The notes beneath the pieces are model-generated. The model was not told where the DNA came from and made no database searches. It was given only the letters and a program-made list of their open reading frames with translations. A DNA stretch of 64,000 nt from Clostridium sp. (GTDB lineage: Bacteria > Bacillota > Clostridia > Lachnospirales > Lachnospiraceae), in the NCBI GenBank assembly GCA_018377235.1, contig JAGZZT010000013.1, forward strand, positions 62,001-126,000. Reading direction: 5' to 3'. The position numbers and the translations under genes were made by a program. The first letter of the stretch is position 1. Each line of letters opens with the position of its first letter. Below, in pieces: positions 42,139 through 49,963 of this stretch.

Positions 42139-43704
42139 TTATTTTACTGTTCCTTGTTCCATCTGGCAGATGAGCTTTTCCTTACGAAGAAGCATCTCCT
42201 CCACCCGGTCGATGTACTGCTCTACTTCCTTTACATTTTCCGCTCTCTCCAGGCGATTTTCTGCGGGAAAGACCACCTTGGTCGTCGTTCCCGCTCCGCA
42301 GGCCATAATGGTCTGCTTCTCCTCCATGATGAGGATATTGTAGATGCAGGCCTTGCCAGGCGCGCTGTAGCCTACATTCTCAAAATTGCCCGCCATGTTC
42401 TTCTGCCTGTAGAGATAGTAGGGCTCCATGCCCATCTCCTTCGCATACCGGGCTGTCATATCTATCATTTCCTGGGTTCCTGTAATCTTCAGATTTCCAT
42501 ATTTCTCCCGGAACATATTGAGTCTCGCTGCCCTCTTAATAGCCAGGGAATGAACGGTCAGGCTGTCGGGGCCCAGCTTTTTTATCTCCTCCATAGTAGC
42601 TCTGACATCTTCCTCATCTTCCTCAGGGAGGCCCACAATCAGATCCATATTGATATTGTCAAAGCCCAGCTCCCTGGCCAGACGGAAGGTTTCTTTCACC
42701 TGCTCTACCGTATGACGGCGTCCGATCAGATCCAGCGTCTCCTGCTTCATTGTCTGTGGATTAATGGAAATCCTGGTAATCCCATGCTTTCTTAACACTT
42801 CCAGCTTCTCCCTGGTAATGCTGTCCGGCCGTCCCGCCTCCACAGTAAACTCCTTCACCTGATCCATGGGGAAGGTGCTCTCCACTTTATTTAAGATGGC
42901 CTCCAGATCTTCAGGACTTAAAGAAGTCGGAGTTCCGCCTCCAAAATAAATGGTATCCAGGACGCGGCCCTGCATCTTCTCTGCCACATAATCCATCTCC
43001 TGGAACAGAGCGTTTAAGTAAAGACCTGTCCTTCCCTGCCATTTTCCGATAGGAAAAGAGGTAAAAGAACAGTAGAGGCAGGTGGTTGGGCAGAATGGGA
43101 TGCCAATGTAAAGGCTGTATCCATTCTCATAATCTACCGCTGACAGAAGTTCCTTCTCTCGTCTGGCCACATCAAGGCTCAGGGCAATCTTCTCCTCGCT
43201 GGTAAAGTAGGTTTCCTTCATGTGATCGTGGATTTCCTGTTCGGACGCCCCCTCGTAAAGTCTCGTAAGGGCAATTTTAGTAGGACGGATGCCGGTGAGA
43301 GTCCCCCAGGGCAGCTCTTTCCCCGTAAGACGGTGCATCATCTGATACAGCTCTCTCTTGATCCTGTTCTTCGTCTCAAAGCGGCTGTCCTCATCCACAA
43401 TCATTCTGCCCTCGGAAACCGTCTCAAACCTGCGCAAAGCCCTCTGTCCCTGTCTGCTGTTCTGCATATCAGGTACGCTCTCTTCTGCCGCACAGCCGCC
43501 TCTGTCCAAAGCTTTATCCTGAAACACAGGACGCTCCGCTGAAAGCCAGAACTCTCCTCCGTCGCGTCCGCCCCGCACGATAAGCTCTGCCTCCTGCAGG
43601 GCTTCCTCTTCCTCATGGGTAAATTTCTGTCCTGGGCAGAAAGCCATAAGAAGCTCTCTAATATCCTGTTCAAATGATTGATCGCTTAACAGTATTCCTA
43701 TCAT
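42139..43704 (-). CDS. hemZ: Coproporphyrinogen III dehydrogenase-like radical SAM protein (HemZ)
   Basis: The 521-residue protein is an oxygen-independent coproporphyrinogen oxidase-like radical SAM enzyme of the HemZ type. HemZ has an N-terminal extension of about 170 residues before the radical SAM domain, seen here and including GTLTGIRPTKIALTRLYEG. The SAM 4Fe-4S ligands are C-x3-C-x2-C in FCPTTCLYCSF. The GGGTP-type SAM motif is YFGGGTPTSLSPEDL, and MDLIVGLPEEDEED follows. No other heme genes are near, and HemZ proteins in heme-less anaerobes may have another substrate. It belongs to the conserved rel-MBL-hemZ-hisS-aspS order. Confidence 0.93.
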   Translation of the reverse strand: MIGILLSDQSFEQDIRELLMAFCPGQKFTHEEEEALQEAELIVRGGRDGGEFWLSAERPVFQDKALDRGGCAAEESVPDMQNSRQGQRALRRFETVSEGRMIVDEDSRFETKNRIKRELYQMMHRLTGKELPWGTLTGIRPTKIALTRLYEGASEQEIHDHMKETYFTSEEKIALSLDVARREKELLSAVDYENGYSLYIGIPFCPTTCLYCSFTSFPIGKWQGRTGLYLNALFQEMDYVAEKMQGRVLDTIYFGGGTPTSLSPEDLEAILNKVESTFPMDQVKEFTVEAGRPDSITREKLEVLRKHGITRISINPQTMKQETLDLIGRRHTVEQVKETFRLARELGFDNINMDLIVGLPEEDEEDVRATMEEIKKLGPDSLTVHSLAIKRAARLNMFREKYGNLKITGTQEMIDMTARYAKEMGMEPYYLYRQKNMAGNFENVGYSAPGKACIYNILIMEEKQTIMACGAGTTTKVVFPAENRLERAENVKEVEQYIDRVEEMLLRKEKLICQMEQGTVK

Positions 43705-43723
43705 CTTGTTATCTGCTTCCCCT

Positions 43724-44371
43724 CTATTCTAAGAGCTTTCCCTTGTAGGGAGCCAGTGGATTGTACTTTTTCTCATCTCCAATAGTCGTGTATCCCAGAT
43801 GGCCTGGATATACGTTCACATCTTCCGGAAGCTCAAACAGGCGGTCAAGAACTGAATGAAGCAGCTTGACAGAGCTTCCTCCAGGCAGATCTACTCGGCC
43901 GTAAGAGCCCTCAAAAAGCGTGTCGCCGGCAAACAGAGCCTTCTCACTTTCTATGTAGTAGCAGCAGGATCCCTCCGTATGGCCTGGAGTAGCGATGACC
44001 TGAAAGGAAAGGCCAATCAAATTCACTGTCTCATTGTCTCTCACCCATACGTCTGCCTCTGTTCGGATAATTGTTCCAAAAAGGCTCTTGGACAGATTCA
44101 GATTTTCATCTCCCATCAGTTCCTTCTCATCCTCCAGAGCATAAACCTTTGCGCCAAAGGCCTTTTTCACCTCATCCATGGCTCCAATATGGTCGGAATG
44201 GCCGTGAGTCAGCAAAATAGCCTTCACATCCAGCCCATCACGTTTACAGCATTCTATAATCTGATCTCCCCGGTCGCCAGGATCTACAATCACCGCTTCC
44301 TTCGTCTCCTCATTTGATACAATATAGCAGTTCGTCTGCACATAGCCTACGGTCAGCTTTTTAATCTGCAT
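43724..44371 (-). CDS. MBL-fold metallohydrolase (glyoxalase II-like)
   Basis: The 215-residue protein is a metallo-beta-lactamase-fold hydrolase. Metal ligands are visible: LLTHGHSDHIGAMDEV (HxHxDH), IATPGHTEGSCCYYI, AGDTLFEGSYGRVDL, and a final His in VYPGHLGYTTIG. The fold is that of short glyoxalase II/YcbL-like enzymes lacking the C-terminal substrate domain, so thioester substrate specificity is unclear. AGGAGAGG stands eight bases before the ATG. It lies 59 bp after rel and 19 bp before hemZ, consistent with one transcript. Confidence 0.92.
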   Translation of the reverse strand: MQIKKLTVGYVQTNCYIVSNEETKEAVIVDPGDRGDQIIECCKRDGLDVKAILLTHGHSDHIGAMDEVKKAFGAKVYALEDEKELMGDENLNLSKSLFGTIIRTEADVWVRDNETVNLIGLSFQVIATPGHTEGSCCYYIESEKALFAGDTLFEGSYGRVDLPGGSSVKLLHSVLDRLFELPEDVNVYPGHLGYTTIGDEKKYNPLAPYKGKLLE

Positions 44372-44430
44372 TCGCCTGTCCTCTCCTTCAGCATAAATTT
44401 AACAAAATACGGAAACATAGAGAAAACTGC

Positions 44431-46719
44431 TTATCCGGCAGTTCTCTCTATATCTATTACGCCTTCAATCTGTCTCAGCTTGTCGGCCAGTTTATTCAGT
44501 TCTTCAATTCCACGGATGTCGAAAGTCATAAGAATCGTGGCTTTTCCCTGCTTGCTGGTTCTCACATTCATGGACTTAATGTCAATCTGACGCTCTGTGA
44601 ACACCTTAGACAAATCCACAAACATGCCAATCCGGTTATTGGCAAAAATTTTAATCTCTGTCGTGTAGCGTTCCTTGCCCGCCTCGTCTCCAGCTGGCTG
44701 CTGCCACTCTGCTTCAATCAGCCTTGCCTTTTCGTCATCCGGCAGGTTCATTACATTAATGCAGTCCGTTCTGTGGATGGAGATACCGCGGCCTCTTGTT
44801 ACAAAGCCCACAATCTCATCCCCCGGCACCGGGCTGCAGCACTTGGAAAAACGTACTGCCAGATCATCGATTCCCTTCACCACAATGCCGCTTCTTGATT
44901 TACCGTGAGCGATGGCCACCGGAACTTTATTTCCATCCCCAATAGAATCCAGGATGGTGGCGTCCGTTTTCTCCTTCTCCATCTTTTTTGTGTGGGCCTC
45001 CATCATCTTGTTGATGACCTGACCCTCCTTCAGTCCGCCGTGGCCAATGGAGGCAAGGACGGAATCCCAGTCCTTGTAGGAGTACCGCTTCATCACCTTT
45101 TCCATAAACTCCGGCTTGTTAAGCTCCGCGTAGTTAATACCCTTATTCCGGCAGTATTTATCAATCATATCGCGGCCGCGGATAATATTATCTTCCTTCA
45201 GTTCTGCCTTGAACCACTGATTGATCTTGTTCTTCGCCTGAGTACTCTTGACAATCTTCAGCCAGTCCCGGCTGGGTCCTTTACTGTTCTGGGACGTCAG
45301 AATCTCAATCCTGTCTCCATTTTTAATCACGTAGTCAATGTTTACCAGCATACCGTTGGCCTTGGCTCCCACCATCTTATTGCCTACCGCGCTGTGAATG
45401 GAGTAGGCAAAGTCTATAGGCGTAGAGCCGCTGGGCAGGTTCTTCACATCGCCTGACGGAGTAAAGCAGAATACACTGTCTGAGAACAGATCCAGATCGC
45501 TCTTCAGTGAATCCAGAAATTCCTTATTATCTGACATATCCTTCTGCCATTCCAGAATCTGGCGCAGCCAGGAAAGCTTCTCCTCTGCGCTGTCCATGGC
45601 GGCCTTAGTGCTTCCGCTCTGCTTATATTTCCAGTGGGCGGCGATTCCGTACTCAGCTACTCTGTGCATTTCATAGGTGCGGATCTGAATCTCGAAAGGA
45701 CGTCCGCTGCTTCCAATCAAAGTCGTATGAAGAGACTGGTAATTGTTAATCTTCGGCATGGCGATATAGTCTTTAAAGCGTCCTGGAATCGGTTTGTACA
45801 TCTCGTGGATAACGCCCAGAGCTCCGTAGCAATCCTTCACTGTATCCACAATAATCCGGACTGCAAACAGATCATAAATCTGATCCAGCGTCTTGTTCTG
45901 CTTCACCATCTTTTTATAAATGCTGAAGAAATGCTTCACCCGGCCGTCCACCTTGCACTCGATTCCCGCATCGTCCATGTGGCTCTTAACCTCATCCACA
46001 ATGCTCTTGACGAAGGCCTCCCTGGAATCCTTTCTCAGGGAGATCTTTTCTGCCAAATCGTAATATACGTCCGGCTCCAGATACTTGAGAGCCAGATCAT
46101 CAAGCTCCGTCTTGATTCTGGAAATTCCCAGGCGGTCTGCGATCGGCGCGTAAATCTCCATGGTCTCTTTGGCCTTTTCCTTCTGCTTCTCCGGCTTCAT
46201 ATACTGAAGAGTCCGCATATTGTGAAGACGATCCGCCAGCTTTACCAGAATAACCCGGATGTCTTTGGCCATAGCTAAAAACATCTTCCGCAGGTTCTCC
46301 GCCTGCATCTCCACCTTGTCCTTGTCCCAGTTAATATTGGTCAGCTTCGTAACGCCGTCTACTAACAGCGCTACCTCGTTTCCAAACTGTTCCGCCACGC
46401 CTGCAGTAGTCATCACGGTATCCTCCACTACATCATGAAGAATACCCGCTACAATCGTCTCCTTGTCCAGCTCTAAATCAGCCAGGATAATCGCTACGCA
46501 CAGAGGATGGATAATATACGGCTCCCCAGATTTGCGCTTCTGCTCCTTATGGGCATCATAAGCAAGCCTGTAGGCCTTCTCCACCATCGAAATATCATCG
46601 GACGGGTGGTATCTGTGGATACTGTCAATCAGATCCTGATACAATACCTCCGGGCTTGTAAAATCAGCCGGCTGCTCCAGCTCTCTATCCAGTTGTTTTA
46701 TCTGATCCATCTTTTCCAT
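44431..46719 (-). CDS. relA: Bifunctional (p)ppGpp synthetase/hydrolase Rel
   Basis: Rel makes and degrades (p)ppGpp in the stringent response. The 762-residue protein has the usual order. The HD hydrolase domain includes AGILHDVVEDT and ADRLHNMRTLQYM, so hydrolysis is probably active. The synthetase domain includes YQSLHTTLIGSSGRPFEIQIRT. The TGS domain includes FCFTPSGDVKNLPSGSTPIDFAYSIH. A Cys-bearing helical region (RFSKCCSPVPGDEIVGFVTRG) and a C-terminal ACT domain (IKIFANNRIGMFVDLSKVF) follow. It leads the rel-MBL-hemZ-hisS-aspS unit. A promoter lies at 46788-46816. Confidence 0.97.
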   Translation of the reverse strand: MEKMDQIKQLDRELEQPADFTSPEVLYQDLIDSIHRYHPSDDISMVEKAYRLAYDAHKEQKRKSGEPYIIHPLCVAIILADLELDKETIVAGILHDVVEDTVMTTAGVAEQFGNEVALLVDGVTKLTNINWDKDKVEMQAENLRKMFLAMAKDIRVILVKLADRLHNMRTLQYMKPEKQKEKAKETMEIYAPIADRLGISRIKTELDDLALKYLEPDVYYDLAEKISLRKDSREAFVKSIVDEVKSHMDDAGIECKVDGRVKHFFSIYKKMVKQNKTLDQIYDLFAVRIIVDTVKDCYGALGVIHEMYKPIPGRFKDYIAMPKINNYQSLHTTLIGSSGRPFEIQIRTYEMHRVAEYGIAAHWKYKQSGSTKAAMDSAEEKLSWLRQILEWQKDMSDNKEFLDSLKSDLDLFSDSVFCFTPSGDVKNLPSGSTPIDFAYSIHSAVGNKMVGAKANGMLVNIDYVIKNGDRIEILTSQNSKGPSRDWLKIVKSTQAKNKINQWFKAELKEDNIIRGRDMIDKYCRNKGINYAELNKPEFMEKVMKRYSYKDWDSVLASIGHGGLKEGQVINKMMEAHTKKMEKEKTDATILDSIGDGNKVPVAIAHGKSRSGIVVKGIDDLAVRFSKCCSPVPGDEIVGFVTRGRGISIHRTDCINVMNLPDDEKARLIEAEWQQPAGDEAGKERYTTEIKIFANNRIGMFVDLSKVFTERQIDIKSMNVRTSKQGKATILMTFDIRGIEELNKLADKLRQIEGVIDIERTAG

Positions 46720-46787
46720 ACATACGCCTCCCAGCTTCAGGCATCTGCTCCCATCATGCCTTTGTCGTTTTATAGAGAATTATCACT

Positions 46788-46816
46788 ATTATAATTTTTT
46801 TTGTCAGAAAATGCAA
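46788..46816 (-). promoter_or_regulatory. Candidate rel promoter with inverted repeat over its -35
   Basis: On the minus strand TTGCAT (46816-46811) and a perfect TATAAT (46793-46788) are 17 bp apart. The weak -35 lies inside CAGAAAAT-N6-ATTTTCTG (46805-46826), a perfect eight-base inverted repeat. Confidence 0.5.
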
Positions 46817-46881
46817 TTATTTTCTGCTCCCTCCTGGACGCCGCAGGCGTTTTGGTCTGTTTCTCTGTAAAATTTCTAGGA

Positions 46882-47871
46882 TTATTCCCCGTTTTCCGTT
46901 CTTTTATACCCTGTCTTCCTATCCACAAGACTGACATACTCCCCGTCTCCCAGAAAAGCTCTCATATTCTTTGCGCTGATTTCCACAATCCGATCCAGGG
47001 TAACGCTCAGGTGAAATCCTCCTGATACATGTGGGGTAATGATCACATTAGGACAGTTCCACAGGCGGCTGGATGATGGCAGCGGCTCCGGATCGGCCAC
47101 ATCGATTCCAGCGCCGAACAGCTTCCCCTCCTCCAGAGCATCCGCCAAAGCGTCCGTATCTACGATATTTCCCCTTCCTACATTTAAAAAGACTGCTCCC
47201 TGTTTCATACATTGAAAAAGCTCTCTTCCAAACAGGCCTCTGGTGGACTCAGTTCCTGGCAGGCAGACTGCCACAATGTCTGCCCTCTTCAGTTCTTCCT
47301 TCAGCACATCCATGGTATAAAGCTCGTCTACCCAGTCTGGTTTTTTATGCACTGTTCTCCTGATTCCTACTATGCTGGCTCCAAATGCTTTCATTCTTCT
47401 GGCAAACTCTGTCCCAATGTCTCCCATGCCTATGATCAGAATTCTGCAGCCCCAGATCGGCCTCACCTCCCCCTTATCCTTCCACTGGCGGTTTTTCTGA
47501 TTTTCCATGTACTTGGGAAATTTTTTCAGGAGATTTAAAAGCATCCCTGTCATATGCTCTGAAATGGCGATCCCGTAAGCTCCCGTAGCGTTAGTCAGCG
47601 CTGCAGAGGCCGACAGCACTCCTTCATCTGTATATCCATCTGTCCCCGCGCTGTTTAACTGTACCCAGCCCAGATTTTTATTCTGTTTTAACAGAACTGG
47701 CGGCACATTGCCAATTACTCCATCTGCCTGTTTCAGCTGTTCCTCTATCTCTGTTCTGTCCTGTGTGCAGATCAATTCTGCCTCCCCTGCCGCCTGCTCC
47801 AGCAATTTCCTGTGCTGTTCTGTCACTGGCAGTGTTATCAGAATCCTCTTTCCTTTTCCGTATCCCACCAT
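46882..47871 (-). CDS. D-2-hydroxyacid dehydrogenase family protein
   Basis: The 329-residue protein is an NAD(P)-dependent 2-hydroxyacid dehydrogenase. The Rossmann motif is ILIIGMGDIGTEFARRMKAFG. The catalytic domain ends show VCLPGTESTRGLFGRELF, then FLNVGRGNIVDTDALADAL with the conserved Arg region, and a His in NVIITPHVSGGFH. The N-terminal lid reads RILITLPVTEQHRKLLEQA. Substrate is not visible; 2-oxoacid reduction is the family rule. AAGGAAGG precedes the ATG by seven bases. It sits between apt and rel, which are usually adjacent in clostridia. Confidence 0.9.
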   Translation of the reverse strand: MVGYGKGKRILITLPVTEQHRKLLEQAAGEAELICTQDRTEIEEQLKQADGVIGNVPPVLLKQNKNLGWVQLNSAGTDGYTDEGVLSASAALTNATGAYGIAISEHMTGMLLNLLKKFPKYMENQKNRQWKDKGEVRPIWGCRILIIGMGDIGTEFARRMKAFGASIVGIRRTVHKKPDWVDELYTMDVLKEELKRADIVAVCLPGTESTRGLFGRELFQCMKQGAVFLNVGRGNIVDTDALADALEEGKLFGAGIDVADPEPLPSSSRLWNCPNVIITPHVSGGFHLSVTLDRIVEISAKNMRAFLGDGEYVSLVDRKTGYKRTENGE

Positions 47872-47995
47872 ATAGGAACCTTCCTTTCATTCTCTTTTTT
47901 ATAATGGCCTCTTTATTCCGCACGCTCACATATGTATGCGCCAAAGCGCCGGAATGCCGCTTCCTGCAGCACCCCGGCGCTCTGCCGCCTGTCTT

Positions 47996-48520
47996 CTATT
48001 TTCCCTCGTAAACAATCAGGGAATCTACCGGATAATCTTTCAGTTTCTTTCTTCCCTCAAGTCCGGCTAACTCCATTACAAAGCAGATGCGCACAACCTC
48101 TCCGCCCAGGCTCTCGATAAGCTTACAGATCGCCTCCATAGTTCCTCCTGTGGCAATCAGATCGTCAATAATGACAACTTTCTGGCCTGGTTTAATAGAA
48201 TCCTCATGCATCTCTACCTCAGCGCTTCCATATTCCAGATCATACTTCATAGAAACAGTCTTACATGGCAGCTTTCCCTTTTTACGGACTGGCACAAAAC
48301 CTTTGTGAGCGGCGTAAGCCACCGGGACTCCAAAGATAAAGCCTCTGGACTCCGGTCCCACTACCACATCGTACTCCACGCCCTCCAGAGTCTTTAACAG
48401 GCCGTCTACTGCCAGTTTCAGACCGTCTGGATCCTGAAGAATTGTAGTAATGTCTCTAAAGATAATGCCTGGCTCCGGAAAATCCGGAATGCTTCTTACA
48501 TATTCCTCTAATTTCTTCAT
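47996..48520 (-). CDS. apt: Adenine phosphoribosyltransferase
   Basis: Apt joins adenine to PRPP to give AMP. The 174-residue protein has the N-terminal SIPDFPEPGIIFRDITTIL, the hood/flexible region with VPVRKKGKLPCKTV, and the PRPP-binding loop KVVIIDDLIATGGTMEAICKL. Size is typical. It follows argH by 41 bp and is probably cotranscribed with it. Upstream of rel is its usual place in Clostridia, here with a 2-hydroxyacid dehydrogenase gene between. Confidence 0.96.
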   Translation of the reverse strand: MKKLEEYVRSIPDFPEPGIIFRDITTILQDPDGLKLAVDGLLKTLEGVEYDVVVGPESRGFIFGVPVAYAAHKGFVPVRKKGKLPCKTVSMKYDLEYGSAEVEMHEDSIKPGQKVVIIDDLIATGGTMEAICKLIESLGGEVVRICFVMELAGLEGRKKLKDYPVDSLIVYEGK

Positions 48521-48561
48521 ACTGCTCTTTCCTCTCTTTTCCTGTTCTTCAATTCAATTTA

Positions 48562-49950
48562 TCAGATGAACTCCTGTGTTTCTTTCAGCCTTTTTCTGCA
48601 GGCGGCAATCACCAGCTTCATAGCCTCCTGGCCTGGGGCGCCTACAGTCATTCTCTTTTTCACGCAGGTCTCCATGCTGACAGCCTCATAAATGTCCTCC
48701 TCAAAAACAGGACAGATCTCCTTGTAAGCTTCCAGAGGGAGCTCATCCAGGGAGCATTCTCTCTCAATGCAGGTTAACACCAGACGGCCGATCATTCCAT
48801 GAGCGTCCCGGAAGGGCACCCCATGATTTACCAGGTAATCTGCCGCATCTGTGGCGTTGGTAAAGCCGTTTTTCGCACTTTTTTCCATTACATCCTTTTT
48901 AAAAGTCATGGTAGAAATCATGCCTGTAAACAGAGCCAGACAGCCCTTCACTGTGTCAATGGCATCGAATGTCAGCTCTTTATCCTCCTGCATATCCTTA
49001 TTATATGCCAGAGGAATGCCCTTCATTGTAGTTAACAGGCTGACTAAAGCTCCATATACCCGTCCTGTCTTGCCGCGGATCAGCTCTGCAATATCAGGGT
49101 TCTTCTTCTGTGGCATAATACTGCTTCCCGTACTGTAGGAATCGTCAATCTCCACAAACTGGTATTCATTGGTATTCCAAATAATAATCTCCTCACAGAA
49201 CCGGCTTAAATGCATGGAGATAGTAGACAGGGCGCTTAACAGCTCTATCAGATAGTCTCTGTCAGCCACAGAATCCATGCTGTTTAAGGTCGCTCCATAA
49301 AAGTCCAGAAGCTCTGCCGTATATTCCCGGTCCAGAGGATAGGTCGTGCCTGCCAGAGCTCCAGAACCCAGAGGGCAGTAATTCATTCTCTCTCTGATAT
49401 CGTGAAGTCTGGAAAGATCTCTGAAAAACATCTCAAAGTACGCTCCCAGATGGTGAGCCAGGGTAATCGGCTGAGCCTTCTGCAGATGGGTGAAGCCTGG
49501 CATATAAGTGTCAAGATGCTCCTCCATCAGCGCAAGCAGAGTTTCCAGAAGCTTCCTCACCAGGCCGGACATCTCGTCGATTTCATCCCTGGTATAGAGT
49601 TTCATGTCAAGGGCTACCTGATCATTGCGGCTGCGTCCTGTGTGAAGACGTTTTCCCGCCTCCCCGATTCGGTCAATGAGATTGCTCTCCACAAAGGAAT
49701 GAATATCCTCGTATTCCGACGTCATCAAAAGAGTTCCGTTCTCCACATCCCTCAGAATTCCCTTTAATCCCTCGATAATTGCATTTTTGTCTTCCTCAGA
49801 AAGAATTCCCTGTCTGGCCAGCATCGTCACATGAGCGATGCTTCCCCTGATATCCTGGCGATACATCTTCTGATCAAACGAGATAGAAGCGTTAAAATTG
49901 TGCACCAGCTGATTTTCTTCTTTTGTAAATCGTCCTCCCCATAATTTCAT
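48562..49950 (-). CDS. argH: Argininosuccinate lyase
   Basis: ArgH splits argininosuccinate to arginine and fumarate. The 462-residue protein shows the N-terminal KLWGGRFTK, the substrate segment HTGRSRNDQVALDMKLY, HLQKAQPITLAHHLGAY, and the fumarase-superfamily signature GSSIMPQKKNPD. The C-terminal VSMETCVKKRMTVGAPG is also typical. I use the second ATG (49950), which has GGAGG eight bases upstream; the first is only two bases from it. It begins 13 bp after the end of the broken yfhO-like gene. No other arginine synthesis gene is in the window. Confidence 0.96.
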   Translation of the reverse strand: MKLWGGRFTKEENQLVHNFNASISFDQKMYRQDIRGSIAHVTMLARQGILSEEDKNAIIEGLKGILRDVENGTLLMTSEYEDIHSFVESNLIDRIGEAGKRLHTGRSRNDQVALDMKLYTRDEIDEMSGLVRKLLETLLALMEEHLDTYMPGFTHLQKAQPITLAHHLGAYFEMFFRDLSRLHDIRERMNYCPLGSGALAGTTYPLDREYTAELLDFYGATLNSMDSVADRDYLIELLSALSTISMHLSRFCEEIIIWNTNEYQFVEIDDSYSTGSSIMPQKKNPDIAELIRGKTGRVYGALVSLLTTMKGIPLAYNKDMQEDKELTFDAIDTVKGCLALFTGMISTMTFKKDVMEKSAKNGFTNATDAADYLVNHGVPFRDAHGMIGRLVLTCIERECSLDELPLEAYKEICPVFEEDIYEAVSMETCVKKRMTVGAPGQEAMKLVIAACRKRLKETQEFI

Positions 49951-49963
49951 GGCCATTTCCTCC

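Noticed and set aside
46840..46860. Terminator for the 2-hydroxyacid dehydrogenase gene
   Set aside because: The small GC hairpin there has its T-run on the plus strand, the wrong side for this minus-strand gene.
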